Shown here: positions 1-11,778 of the stretch, piece after piece
Position numbering within the stretch: the first letter of the stretch is position 1
Layout: each line of letters opens with the position of its first letter
DNA from: Siphonodentalium dalli
Taxonomy: Eukaryota > Mollusca > Scaphopoda > Gadilida > Siphonodentaliidae
Assembly (NCBI GenBank): GCA_032622095.1
Contig: CP136063.1
Location: forward strand, 77,167,980 to 77,231,979
Reading direction: 5' to 3'
DNA length: 64,000 bases
Made by a program: the position numbers and the translations under genes
Notes under the pieces: generated by a model
Databases searched by the model: none
What the model was told of the DNA's origin: nothing
What the model saw: the letters and a program-made list of their open reading frames with translations, nothing else

Positions 1-150
1 AATGTGCGGTTGCATGACAACATGGTATCTATTGTCGTATTGGCGGTGTCCGTGCGCGTGCTGGGACAATCTGAGATGGCACATAATGGATTCTCAGCCT
101 TTATGGCTGACATGTCGAGGAACAATCCCATACAATCTCGTACATTAACG
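1..150 (-). CDS. Possible partial exon running off the left edge
   Basis: Minus-strand frame opens right after TTCTTCTAATTACAG (an acceptor-like site at 151-152). With one base carried over, it reads to base 1 without a stop, including DCMGLFLDMSAIKAENP and three further cysteines. The stop of the neighbouring 157-636 frame lies just before this acceptor, as expected for an exon/intron boundary, but I could not find a good matching donor. On the plus strand the same bases encode a short hydrophobic peptide (MVSIVVLAVSVRVLG), so strand is uncertain. Confidence 0.22.
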
Positions 151-156
151 CTGTAA

Positions 157-636
157 TTAGAAGAACCGTACACTTAGAACCGGAAACTGCGTCAACAGAT
201 GAAAAGATTGGAATATGCATCGCCGCAATATGTTCGCCGAAACGGAACTAGATGCCTTATCTGGGAATTCATATTTGGAGACAAATTGCTTTACTAAATC
301 AGAGACATTATTAGACGGAATCGCTTGTTGATCTATGACCAAATTATCACGAATAAAACCAAATCGCCGAGAAAACATTGCATTATCAATCGTAACACGG
401 CTATAAAGGACGGTAATTTGTCGCACGGGGGAATAGATGGCGCATTCGGCTGATAGTATCGAAACGAATGTCGGCTTCTTTGATGTGTGATGTGTCGCTG
501 TCGGTATTGGGAACACGTGCTCTAAGGTAATTGTGACTTGGATCCTATTGTTAGGTACAATAAGCCTTTTGTTAGAGTATGCGGACGAGTACGCCCATTC
601 AATAACAAATGGATTGGCTTTATGACATTTCTCGGT
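157..636 (-). CDS. Unrecognised open frame near the left edge (possible exon or element remnant)
   Basis: Continuous 480-bp frame read from 636 down to a TAA at 159-157. The translated sequence has ordinary amino-acid composition, with stretches such as NPFVIEWAYSS and RIQVTITLEHV, and does not look random. A second minus-strand frame (752 to 522) overlaps in another phase, and a one-base shift near 636-650 would join the two. This suggests either a broken gene or an exon boundary. The upstream part is cut by a MITE inserted at 745. No family recognised; it could be a host exon or a relic of a large mobile element. Confidence 0.3.
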   Translation of the reverse strand, partial: TEKCHKANPFVIEWAYSSAYSNKRLIVPNNRIQVTITLEHVFPIPTATHHTSKKPTFVSILSAECAIYSPVRQITVLYSRVTIDNAMFSRRFGFIRDNLVIDQQAIPSNNVSDLVKQFVSKYEFPDKASSSVSANILRRCIFQSFHLLTQFPVLSVRFF

Positions 637-760
637 TTATTAAACAGCTTCAGTTCACCCATCACGCCAATGATTGATGACAAATAATCTGGGTCGCTAT
701 ATCGATACCAATCGAAATTCATGTCAATTGCGTATATGTGTGATCCACCCATGGTTAAGT

Positions 761-1572
761 GGTCCTGCTAATTTATTATGATGTTTGTGGGTCCTACTAA
801 TTTGCTATGATGTTGGTGGGTCCTGGTGATTTGCTATGATGTTGGTGGGTCCTGCTAATTTGCTATGATGTTGGTGGGTTATACTAATGTGTTATGATGT
901 TGGTGGGTCATGCTAATTTGCTATGATGTTGGTGGGTCCTGCCAATTTACTATGATGTTGGTGGGTCCTGCTAATTTGCTATGGTGTTCGTGGGTCCTGC
1001 CAATTTACTATGGTGTTGGTGGGTCCTGGTGATTTGCTATGATGTTGGTGCCAACTTGGTGGGTCCTGCTAATTTGCTATGATGTTGGTGGGTCCTGCTA
1101 ACTTGCTATGATGTTGGTGGTCCTGCCAATTTACTATGATGTTTGTGGTTCCTGCTGATTTGCTATGATGTTGGTGGGTCCTGCCAATTTACTATGATGT
1201 TGGTGGGTCCTGTTGGTTTGCTATGATGTTGGTGGGTCCTGGTAATTTACTATGATGTTGGTGGGTCCTGCTGATTTGCTATGATGTTGGTGGGTCCTGC
1301 TAATTTACTATAATGTTGGTGGGTCCTGCTAATTTGCTATGATGTTGGTGGGTCCTGTCAATTTGCTATGATGTTGGTGGGTCCTGCCAATTTTCTATGA
1401 TGTTGGTGTGAGCTGCTGACTTGCTATGATGTTGGTGGGTCCTGCCAATTTGCTATACTGTTGTGGGTCCTGTCAATTTTCTATGATGTTGGTGTGTTCT
1501 GTTGATTTGCTATGCTGTTGGTGGGTACAATTGATTGTTTATGACGTTTGTGGCTCCTGCCATTTTTCTATG
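761..1572. repeat. 29-bp minisatellite, about 28 copies
   Basis: Imperfect head-to-tail copies of a 29-bp unit starting GGTCCTGCTAATTTGCTATG and ending ATGTTGGTG. The unit equals the subterminal sequence of the enclosing MITE, so the array grew from the element's own end. Any short open frames across it are repeat artefacts. Confidence 0.93.
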
Positions 1573-1574
1573 AT

Positions 1575-2031
1575 GATTCATTCACATTTAACGGACTTGG
1601 CTCATTCGAACCTCAAAATGTTTTTCTACGTAATTTGGAACGACGGATATGATAGGTCGACAAATAAACGAACTTTTGATATACCGGCTTCATATGCTCT
1701 GAAAAACACTCGCCATCGTCACAGTCATTTTTCAGCCGTTTTCAACTTTTAGCCAGAAGTCAGACAAACGCTCTTTAGTGCTACATATCAGGACGACTAC
1801 CACGGAACGCTCTGTTGTGTTCCATGTCGTGCAAATGGCTGTTTTGTGTTTGGGACCCAAACACCGGATTCCGTTGTATTTCTCATTACTTCAATGCGTC
1901 TTTTTGGGTTACATAACTCTCGTAGAAAGGTAATTAGATATTTATCGACCGATTTCGATACTAAGAAAAATTCAAAGCGAATATTATTATGTATATTTTG
2001 GAGCGCTAACCGGCATGGCTTTAACCAAAGA
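1575..2031 (-). repeat. Dispersed repeat family R1, reversed copy
   Basis: Matches 3632-4078 and 48393-48830 in reverse. Shared landmarks are a GGCGGTTTGCGCTCCAAAAT-like start, a paired AAAGAGCGTT module (1766-1815 here) and a CATGTCCGTTTAATG-like end. No coding capacity. It sits inside the 745-2166 element. Confidence 0.7.
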
Positions 2032-2170
2032 CCGCGAAAATGACAAATTGATAAATAAAAATCCCGGAATATTTTTAACAGCATCATTTGGCCCCACCAA
2101 CATCATAGCTAAATGGCCAGTATCCGCCTGCATCACAGTACATTAGCAGGACCACTTAACCAGGGGTGAT

Positions 2171-3000
2171 ATATGACGTATATATATACATAACAAGACT
2201 ATATACAGCACATATTGTAAGTCCTGCCGGCGATGTGTTAAGCCTATTTGAACTTCAAATTGTCAATTTTCCCTTTGAACGTCACCCTATATGCACCATT
2301 TGGTAAAAGTAAAAGGTTCCCTTTCGATATTTTTTTCTAAACTAAAATCTTGCATTTCCACAACTAGCCCACTATCTGCACAAAAATCAGCAGCTTACCC
2401 AGTTGATAACGGGAGCTGCGCTGGTACAGCATTAAACATCACGTGCCAGTGCATTCTCTAGAATATGCGAGTCTTCCACATATAAGAGAATGCACTGGCT
2501 TACAAAATAAATTTAAATATTGTTAGGCCAATGTATTATCTTATATATGCGAGCATCCCTTTGGGAGACTCGCATATATAAGAGAATGCATTGGCACCGG
2601 GTATTCGCAAACGTTCAGGAAGCTTTAGTCACGGAAGGGTTAAATATACCAGAACCCTTCCATAATTTCGGGACTCCGCCAGATTCTTCCTGATCAATTA
2701 TACAAACATTATGGTCACATAATTATGCGTCTGGTATATTACATATTATCGTTTAAACAAGCGTCATCCCTACACATTTCACTAGCTGGTTTTACGTCGA
2801 AGGAACTTGGATTAAGGGTATATAATTGTGAATTTTTCCCCGCCCAGGGACTTTTCTCTAAGAGGTGTTAATCGAACAATCAGCAGTCAAATCTTGTTTA
2901 ATGCGGAGTCAAGAAACGTAACTCTATTTAATTAGTTGCTTGTTACTACTAGAGAGGACTCGGATACAAAACTTAAGTACAAATAAAAGTGCAAGACCTC
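2171..3000. repeat. Two adjacent palindromes of the GCATTCTCTTATATATGCGA family in otherwise empty sequence
   Basis: Palindromes at 2445-2499 and 2527-2595 lie in tandem, each reading GCCA(A/G)TG...CA(T/C)TGGC with a TATATATGCGAG core. A TTAA follows GGAAGGG at 2640, resembling the right end of the TTAA-flanked elements found elsewhere. Nothing else recognisable in this stretch. Confidence 0.6.
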
Positions 3001-3029
3001 AACTCCAAGAAGGAAGAAATGGAACGTGA

Positions 3030-3561
3030 ATGTTGCAACCTGAAATGACTACGGTGCGAAAAGAACTTTATAAGATGGAAGAAATCAATGACAAAGTTAA
3101 CATAAAAAATAAAAATCGTAAACTCGGGAGTGAAATCTCTGGACTGAAGACTGTGTTCGGTGGGGAAATGGATCGTCTTAAACGAGAAGCTGCGAAATCA
3201 GTCTCAAGACACGTGGTCACTATATATCCAAAACACCGAAATTGTAACTCCGACGCGGAGTCAGATAACAGTCCAAAATCGGGAACCAATTCATATTCAG
3301 GACAGTGAAATGGACACTCAAATTGGCTGTGCATCTAATGAGTGCGATAATTTCGGCTTGCCTCGTTCTGATGTTTCTGAGAGAGGAATTATAAGTCAGG
3401 TGAGTGGATCTTCGAGGAATTCGTGGAAACAAGTGAGGAAATTGAAAACATACCAACGACACTATCATTTATATAATGTCCAATTGCCTTTATACACTAA
3501 TTTGTTGGCGATTCTGTACTCGGCGGTCAGAGACTGGCGTCATGAAGGGAGAGCGGTATAA
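3030..3561 (+). pseudogene. Possible coiled-coil ORF remnant, frameshifted
   Basis: Two overlapping plus-strand frames (3030-3308 and 3160-3561). The first is charged and helix-prone (KELYKMEEINDKVNIKNKNR, LKTVFGGEMDRLKREA), as in ORF1 coiled coils of retrotransposons. The second carries on in another frame. No conserved domain recognised. It lies amid mobile elements, and a retroelement origin is only a guess. Confidence 0.25.
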
Positions 3562-3631
3562 CTGTTGACACACCCGGGCAGCGCATCGGTGAGTCAATTG
3601 CGTGCTTAAATGGTGATTTGTCTTTTATTTA

Positions 3632-4078
3632 AAGCCATATGGCGGTTTGCGCTCCAAAATACACATAATATTATTCGCTTTTGAATTTTTCTCAGTATCG
3701 AAATAGGTTGATACATATCTGAACTACCTTTCTACAAGCATTGTGTAACCCAAAAAGGCGCATTGAAGCAATGAAAAATACAACTGTTTTTGGTCCCAAA
3801 CACAAAACAGCCATTTGCGCGACATGGAACAGAAAAGAGCGTTCCGTGGTAGTCTATTCCAGATATGGTAGCAACAAAGAGCGTTTGTCTGACTTCTGGC
3901 GAAAAGTTGAAAACGGCTGAAAAATGGCTGTGACTTTGGCAGAGTGTTTTTCAGAACACACGAAGCAGGTAAATCAATAGTTCGTTTATTTATCGACATA
4001 TCGTATCCGTCGCTCCAAATTACATATACAAAAATTTAGAGGTTCGAATGAGCCATGTCCGTTTAATGTTGAGAAGGT
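3632..4078 (+). repeat. Dispersed repeat family R1, direct copy
   Basis: Begins with a GGCGGTTTGCGCTCCAAAAT segment, carries the paired AAAGAGCGTT module at 3834-3886 and ends near CCATGTCCGTTTAATG. Homologous to 48393-48830 and, reversed, to 1575-2031. No open frame worth reporting. Confidence 0.75.
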
Positions 4079-4567
4079 AAACAATGTGATATCTGGAGAG
4101 CATGAAGAACTTGCATTCTGCAGGCACCAGTTATCAGTAACTGTTATGCGATTTATAAATGCAAGCCAAATGCGTCGTTGAATTCCATAGTATGTATATA
4201 CAATCATGTGTATGGATATTTATTGTTGATAATTATTGTTCTGCCATGTCATTGATATAAAATGTTAATATTGTTTTAGTACATGTATGTATTACGATTA
4301 TGGTATATAAAGCTCAGTTGTTTGCAAGACATTTATACACGTAGCCAAAATGGGAAATCTAAGAAGCCTAATGTATAATTAAATGCTGCCGTATATAGTT
4401 ATAAACACATGTAGATGTAAACACTTGACTATCCTCGGACCCGCGAGCACCCAACTTCAGTAAATAACATATAGCTAAAATTACCTATCATTAGTAGATA
4501 ATCATGATTAATTGCTTTCAAAGAGTCAATCATTTTCGTTGGATGATGCATGCACCCAATTAGTAAT

Positions 4568-5785
4568 GTTTTGTCCTTTTCTCGATAAACCCGCATATTA
4601 TCTGCTTAGAATATAACTTATTTTAGGTAGATAATCTGCTTAGAATTGTCTAATTCTGAGTCGATAATGCGCTGAAAATTGTGCATTTTATTCACATTAT
4701 CGGCTCATAATGAGGCGATTCTATAATCATACTATGTGCGGACAAAGAGAGGTGTATGCTTTTTAACATGTGTTTTCACTGTGGGCCTGCGCCATAAAAT
4801 GAAATAACGGGTATGAGTCCATTATCTGCTTGTTTCAGAATCAAATAATCACATTATATATGTACCTATTTCACAGTATAGGTCGCTTATGTGTGTATTT
4901 GCGGGAGGATATGTTGCAGAATCACCATACTGTTTTTGAGAACGCGTTTCCATTCAACTCAGTGAATGCATCCGGTTGCTTTCAGCGATTTGTGCATGTA
5001 TATGATAACTCCTCGTGTTGGTTTTATGTTCATAAGCAGCTCGTAGTTCTCTTTTTGTAATTAACATGTTGATATAATTGACTTCGTTTTCTTTGGCAAG
5101 ACTTCTGTATTGCATAAAATTGTAGGTCGCTCCATTTGAACGAGTAAAGATAATTCATCACGTTTATTCATAAGCTTGTCTGCATCTGTGTACATAATTT
5201 ATTATGTACATACATTTTTGTCTGTTTGTAAATTATTTTCAGAACTAAAACTAGCATCCGGTAGTCATTGGGTGTTATTATTACCTCGGTTTTTTAGAAC
5301 TTTAACAAAACTATCCTTTCGAATGACGAACATTACTCGTGAATTATAAATTCTCCTTTGACTTCATCTCGCAAATGCGCGTGAGATCTCGATTGAAGAA
5401 GTTTTTCTCTTTATTGTTTTTATCACATTCCTCATTGTATTTTAACTTATCCTCAAAACAACGAACATAATCAACCTATAAAGTGAAATAAGTACATAAT
5501 GTGATTATTATATTCTGAAATAAGCAGATAATGGAGTCGTGTCCGTTATTTCGTCTTTTGGCGCGGGCCACAGTGGAAACACATGTTAAAGAGCGGTCAT
5601 CGTGAAAAATCGTAAGTTGGCACATAATCTGTTTAAAATCGCCTCATTATGAGTCGATAATGTGACTAAATAGCTCTCATTTCAGCACATTATAGACTCA
5701 AAATGAGGCGATTCTCAGCAGTTTATCAACCTACAATAAGTCTATTGTAAGCAGATAATGTATGAATTTTCGGGAGAACAGGCTG
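4568..5785. mobile_element. Long-TIR element, copy A
   Basis: Left arm (about 4568-4900) and right arm (about 5460-5785) are inverted copies of one another. They share CATTATCTGCTTA...ATAACTT near the tips, an inner GATTATCGACTCATAATGAGG-type hairpin and a segment containing AACATGTGTTTTCACTGTGG. The right tip reads GGAGAACAGGCTG. Same family as 9936-11263. No transposase. It interrupts the retrotransposon ORF1 relic that ends at 5787. Confidence 0.72.
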
Positions 5786-5786
5786 T

Positions 5787-6430
5787 GTATTTAATCGCAT
5801 TTTCTATCAGTTTGTTTCTTAGATCCTCTGATGTCACTGTAGCTTTCACATGTCTCTTCTTTCCATCGACTTTGATACCGAGTCGATAGAATGATTTTAC
5901 AGTCTTTAAATTTTTTCCCAATTGTTTGAATAATATCACACAACTTGTTATTGTCTTCGACTTTACATAGTTTCGCATACACTCTCTGAAATATTATCAA
6001 TAACCAAGTTCCGTCTCTTTTTTTCTCTCTTTTCGTCAGATTCGTGAAAATAACACCAAAATTTGTTCCCATTACTTTCCAGACTGTTAGTTATCCTTTC
6101 GTCGACAACCTTATCAACTTCGCTCTTGGTTATTCCAGCTTCATCGGGTTGATTTTCTTTGGCTTCTTTTAAATATTGTCGTAACTCCTGTTTCAACACA
6201 TTGTCTCTTTTTCAAATTGTTCATTTATTTTATATTCAATCTTCTCATCTACCTCCTTCATTATAGTATCTTTATCAAGTCGTGGGGCATCGAGAAGAGA
6301 TAGTAGTTTATCCAACTTATCTTCTACTGAATGTAGTACAGATATGTTTATTCTTTCATCCAACATATATGGCACAGAGACAGAGAAGGTTACAATAACA
6401 ATACATACCCCCTGTGTGGATAACAATTTA
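5787..6430 (-). pseudogene. Decayed non-LTR retrotransposon ORF1 fragment
   Basis: Read right to left across three frames: a coiled-coil-like stretch (SVEDKLDKLLSLLDAP, LKQELRQYLKEAKENQ), then a nucleic-acid-binding ORF1 signature. The signature is RRNLVIDNISES, then a lone LGKNLKT helix, then YRLG, then KRHVKATVTSEDLRNKLIENA. This order (R-NLVI-N-E, RLG, R-KV-SE-R--IL-NA) is known from ORF1 proteins of L1/CR1-type elements. At least two frameshifts. The 3' side is cut exactly by element copy A at 5785. Confidence 0.6.
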
Positions 6431-7123
6431 TGATAAATGGTAAAGCATGTTTACTTAATACGTACGTTAATTTCAAACCATTCGTTGCATGTGCTCCATA
6501 AAGTCTGCATGTATGTGTTATCAGGACGTGGCAGGGGATTTGACAAAAAAGCATAAGGAGTGTATCGGTTATGGCAGATTTATCAGGCTGCCTCCTGATA
6601 AGTGGTTGATACCTTTTCCTCTTTGAACCCGGAGCCGTTGATAAGATACAGTCGAGACTGAATGTTAGTATGCATTCCGGACATTTCCAAGATATTCCAG
6701 ATATTATTTACATTTTTGGCACTTACTGTGATAAGAATTGTCCCATAATTCACATCGAAGTATGTTTTCTGATGTGTTTAGGTCCGTAATACACACTCCA
6801 CATTGTTGGTTCACAGAATATTCATGTCCGATGTTTTATTTAGTATTTCAGTGGCGTTTTGTTTCCTTCCAGTCATGGTTTATTCCGGAAATGTTTTGTT
6901 ATTATTGTTGTATTACTTCACAATGTTCGAACTTGGGTGATATAACTTTCAAAAATCCAGTTTGTAGATAATCTGATCTTCTTTCCATGTCATCTTGTGA
7001 TAATTGATTCGCTACCATCATTGTCGATGTTCTTGTACTTTTTCTTTGAAATTGCGAAGTTAATTTATTACTTTTAACGTTAATTTAACGTTGATTTTTT
7101 ACCAATCATCCCATTATCCCGTC
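6431..7123. other. No recognisable feature
   Basis: AT-rich sequence between two retrotransposon relics of opposite orientation. A short plus-strand frame (6738-6971) is present but has no family character. Could be degenerate element sequence. Confidence 0.4.
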
Positions 7124-7219
7124 ACTTGAATCGAATCAGTTCTCGACCAGATCCGCAAGAAAGTGGACCATACTTGAATCGAATCAGTTCTCGACCAGAT
7201 CCGCAAGAAAGTGGACCAT
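7124..7219. repeat. Exact 48-bp tandem duplication
   Basis: Two identical 48-bp copies (7124-7171 and 7172-7219) starting ACTTGAATCGAATCAGTTCT. It lies at the start of the decayed reverse transcriptase frame and is likely a recent local duplication. Confidence 0.93.
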
Positions 7220-8770
7220 TCCGACCTCAAATAACTATAGCTCGCTTGGAACAAATTTCAATAACATCATTACCAAAACAATCATGGCATTCCTAGCTGA
7301 AAAACAATTGATTTGTGAAAACCAATTTGGCTTCCGTAAAAAATACTACTGATAGCGACTTCATTTTGAAAACAATGATAGGCAGATACTGAAAACATTC
7401 AAAACAGCTTTATTCAGCATTCATAGACTTCCGAAAGGCATGTGATTCCGTGGACAGGGAGACTTTATTCCAGAAAGTTAGTATATGTATATAGGAATAA
7501 CTAACAAAACTCTCCATATAACAAAGTCAATGTACAACTCTAGCTATTGTATGACACAGAATCGAGATGGTGTTGGGCCAAAAATGCTATCAAATGTTGG
7601 GGTAAGACAGGGGTTTATTTTGTTCCCAACACTTTCACTATATTTGTAGACGATGTATAAAACTGGTTCGACAAGCCGTGTGCCCCTATAAAGGCTGCGA
7701 CACCCTTGTCAATCACCTTCTCTTCGCCGATGATCTTGTTTTGGTGTCGGAGTCACAACATTTTTTGCAAAAATTGCACAAATATGTAAGTCGGAATAGT
7801 GCATAGTATTTCAGAAAGGAAATAGTCGAAACGATTTCTCATTCAAAATAGGTGATTTCTCTGTCGGTGTTGTCAAAGAATATACTTACCTGGGCATTAC
7901 AATTTGTGACAAATGGATCGTTTAAAAAGACGAATCTAATTTATGTCCATAATAAAAGCATGAAGACACTGTCTGCACTGATTAAATCTTTAAGGCACAA
8001 TTATATATATATTCAATCAGCGTTTGGAACACGCCCTTTGATAATCTCATCAAACCAATTACACTTTATGGTTGAGAAGTAAGGGCCTCTGACATGAATC
8101 TGAAACCGTGCCGTGTGGAACAACTCAAATACGTTTTTGTAAATATGCACTTGGAATAAATCGTATGGCATCGAATCACAAGGTGCGAGTAGAACTTGGT
8201 AGATATCCTATTGTGTATGAAGACATATCTCGTACAGTTAAATAAGCAATAAAGTCATTGACCACAGAACAAGAATTTCTTATTTACAAATCTGCTAATA
8301 TATCAGGAAGATCGTATTATACCAGATAAATGGTCTTTTGACTCGGAAGTCCCTAAATAAAAAGAACTTTTCCATAGTGGTGATAAAGCCTTGAAATCAA
8401 TTCGAAAAATGTGTGATAAAATTGATCATGCAAGTATGCTGTTTCAGTCGAGATATATTCAACGACGAAAAACCATCAGGTAAAACAAGTTGCGAACTTA
8501 TAGAAGAGTAAAAACAAAATACCAAATAGAACCATATTTGAACATCGTTAACATTTCGTCGTTAGATTGTCTTTCACAAATCTTCGGATTAGCGGCCATA
8601 GTTTAGAAATTGAGAAAGGCATACAAACACAACCTAAAGTTGATGAGAGAATTTGCAAAAAAGTGTGGAATGGAGGTAGAAACCACAGAACACTTCATTG
8701 TGCGATGCCCATTTGTACAAATCTAAGAGAGAGTTTATTTGCGGAAATAATCGACAATTTTCAGACCTTT
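7220..8770 (+). pseudogene. Decayed non-LTR retrotransposon reverse transcriptase
   Basis: Reverse transcriptase blocks appear in order across shifting frames: a finger region ending ENQFGFRK near 7320; AFIDFRKACDSVDRETLF near 7426-7480 (palm motif A, normally DF-KAFDSV); GVRQG near 7600; LLFADDLVLVSES near 7720-7760 (the catalytic FADD motif, intact); and a C-terminal Cys/His segment, VETTEHFIVRCP, near 8690. Multiple stops and frameshifts make it non-functional. The 3' side is cut by a TTAA-flanked MITE whose left TTAA is at 8769. Clade not assigned. Confidence 0.75.
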
Positions 8771-8772
8771 AA

Positions 8773-9277
8773 AGACACGGTTGGCCTTGGTGGTGGGTAT
8801 CCTGTGAAAATATCTCCACCCGTCAAAAACCGCAACAAACAGAAAGAACATCAAAATGTAGATAGACTTTGTCCGTATACAAATAAGAAATATCGCATGA
8901 ACAGTACGTTATGGTCATATGTTTGACCATTGTTATGTAAACAAAAGCATAAAAAAGTTACTTTTCTGGTGTTTGTTTATATTATGAATTTATGATGGTA
9001 AACATAAAGAGCGTTCTTTGTTGGTGAATACCTGAAATGGTACTAATAAAGAGCGTTTATGCCATTTGTGTGTGATTAGCCAGTAGCATTGTTGCTGTCT
9101 TTTGTAACACAATCAGGCTCTTGCTTATGTAAAATATAGTAAATCTTTATGATAACATGCTGTTTACGCGATCGTCATGGTATATATGAACGGAACTGTA
9201 TGCGTTTTACTGTTTTTTCTGATTACGGTGATTGGAACAAATATGAATATTTTCGACAACTAAGGCCGCACGTGCCT
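8773..9277. mobile_element. TTAA-flanked MITE, AGGCACGG family, copy 1
   Basis: Bounded by TTAA on both sides (8769-8772 and 9278-9281). The ends are inverted: AGACACGGTTGGCC at left and GGCCGCACGTGCCT at right. Homologous over its length to 17365-17858 and related to 35148-35668. Contains the AAAGAGCGTT pair at 9006-9059. No transposase. Confidence 0.75.
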
Positions 9278-9281
9278 TTAA

Positions 9282-9935
9282 TAATATGACTGACCAACAC
9301 AAATTCTTTATCATCTATAGAAATGATGAACCCAAAACATGTATTATCTTCTGCAACATTGTCCAAATCTGTATACATAAACGGTGTGAATCACCAAACA
9401 TTGAAAATTAATATGTTCGTGTTACTATACTTATAATTTTATTTATGCAATTGTTTTGACATCGGCTTCGAGTTGAGTGGACGTATCTGTCAATAAATTT
9501 ATCTATAATCCCGTTCTCTGTAGTTATACGTCCCGTTCTCGGTGGTTATAAATCCCGTCCTGGTATGCATTTTGCCTGCAATGCCGATTTTCAAAACAAA
9601 ATGGAGCGTATTTCACAGTAATTCTATTATTTTTCCACGTCATGAAGCAGACCAGATATTCATTGTGTTATCGATAGGAATGTAGAGTAGATTCCATGTT
9701 GTTACATGTATAAGAAAGGTGTCGCACAAAAGTACACATCTGCAAAATTTATATTCGAACACTGTAAACTGTCATTATTTTCTATTATCGGCGTCACCGC
9801 AAGAGTTTGCGTCCAGGTGGCATTATAGCGGGCGTATTTTACAAATGGTTATATGTGATATATACATATAAGCAAAAGACGCTCGATATTTTGTATCGAC
9901 AAGACACACAATCGCTGTTTATTCTGGTATCGCGT
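9282..9935. other. No recognisable feature
   Basis: AT-rich sequence between two mobile elements. No open frame with family character, repeat or RNA structure seen. Confidence 0.4.
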
Positions 9936-11263
9936 CAGCCTGTTCTCCGAAAAACCAGCACATTATCTGCTTATAATATAACTTGTTTTAGTAGATAAAA
10001 TCTGCCTATAGAATCGCCTCATTTTGAGTCGATAATGTACTGACAATGAGAATATTTTAGTCACATTATCGACTCATAATGAGGCGATTCTAAGCAAATT
10101 ATGTACGTGCAATGACACAGATAAGTGGGCTCACGACTTATCAGGTGTACGCTCTTTAACATGTGTTTTCGCTGTGGCCCTCGCTATAAAACGAAATAAC
10201 GGATAATAGTCCACATATCTGCTTATTTCAGAATAAAATAATCACATTATGTACATATTTCACATTATAGGTCTATCATGTGCGTATTTACGCGAGGATG
10301 TGTCGGTCGCGTTGTTGGACGATCAATTGTCCGTATCGGTTCGACAACATAATTATTGCTAAGGGTTGCACGATGTTACATTGGGATAAGCACCGGAGCG
10401 TTTTAATGAAAGGGCCGAACTTTGCCTTGCAATGTGAAATTTGAAATGCATGCAACTCAAAGCCACCCATCTCGTTTTGTTTGCTAGGAAGGGGCGTCAA
10501 TAAGTTACCAATAACTTGTGCCCCAATCCAATTAGCTATTTTTTCAATAAAATATGTTTAAACTAAAGCCACCCAAAACCCCGAAAATAACAAGTTGATA
10601 AAAGAGACAGGTTTTATGAAGAGTATTGCATTATCCATCCGCTATAAATGGCACCAACCAACATCATATCATTATACCAGGACCAGATGGCTGGGCCACG
10701 GTACACGTAACTATGGGTAACTGTACGATGACCTGCTCAGATATGAAGACAAAACAAAAATCTGCATTTAGTAATACTAATAATTCAGAATTAACATGAA
10801 ACGCGGAAATTGTATGAACAGCGTATACATGTATACATACATACACACAAATTTGAAAAACAAAATCATAGCAATTTTTCAGTTTTTTTAGCCAAGAATT
10901 ACAACATATCCTCGCGCAAATACGCACATAAATCGACATGTAATGTGAATATGTACATAATGTGATTATTTGATTCTGAAATAAGTAGATAATGGAGTCG
11001 TAGCCGTTATTTCGTTTTATGGCGCGGACCACAGTGAAAACATATTTTAAAGAGCGTACACCTGAAAAGTCGTGGGTTGGCTTATTTGTGTCATTGTCGG
11101 AGCATAATTGGCTCAGTCTCCTCATTATGAGTCGATAATGTGACTAAACTGCTCTAATATTCAGCACATTTTCGACTCAAAATGGGGCGATTCTAAGCAG
11201 ATTATCTACCTAAAATAACTCTTTATAAGCAGATAATGTGCGTGATTTAGGGCGAAAAGGCTG
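9936..11263. mobile_element. Long-TIR element, copy B
   Basis: Left arm 9936-10300 and right arm about 10905-11263 are inverted copies. Tips read CAGCCTGTTCTCCGAAAAAC at left and, reversed, CAGCCTTTTCGCCC at right, followed by CACATTATCTGCTTATAA. Inner hairpins of GAGTCGATAATG/CATTATCGACTC type occur in both arms. Same family as 4568-5785. The central 10300-10900 is unique and has no transposase. Confidence 0.75.
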
Positions 11264-11778
11264 AGAAGTGAAGCAAACGCTCTTTATTTTTTACAATATC
11301 AGGAATAGACTAACAATAGGTTCTCTTTATTGCTCCAAACTGAAGAAAAGTTGGGCCAAGAGTATTATAAATTTGATCACTCGAATAATAATTTTGTGGT
11401 TTATAAAGTCCATATAAAAGTATTTAACTTGATGGACATATACTGATCCTGGTACAGGACGGGGATATAACAAAAACGAGCATAATTTCACGTGGTTTAT
11501 TCCTTTTTTGTCTAAATACGCATTGGTGCGTGAGGATCCCATTGGAAATGTTAATAAGTTCAACCAAAGTTATTATCTGAACATTCCCTAACAATGAATA
11601 GGAATCGTCCTGCTCGTCTGCAATCTATTCGAGCTAGATCGTTTGTTTGCGATTTGTTTCCTGAAAGCCACTCAATATTTATGATAGACCATTCATATAT
11701 GTGCTTTTATAACTGATGGAGAGAATTCATTTAGTAAAGAAAGAGTTAAAATGGACGTCATTTCTTCAAAGTGGGTTC

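Larger units (their letters stand above)
745..2166. mobile_element. MITE-type element with terminal inverted repeats, enlarged by a minisatellite
   Basis: The ends are inverted: left CCCATGGTTAAGTGGTCCTG, right (reversed) CCCCTGGTTAAGTGGTCCTG, extending about 40 bp into the element. TGAT sits on both sides (741-744, 2167-2170) as a likely target duplication. Inside lie a minisatellite of about 800 bp and a reversed copy of a dispersed repeat (1575-2031). A short relative with the same ends lies at 60367-60556. No transposase is present, so it is non-autonomous. Confidence 0.75.

Noticed and set aside
8567-8926. 119-codon plus-strand frame
   Set aside because: A chimera of the decayed reverse transcriptase C-terminus and the left end of a MITE inserted at 8769.
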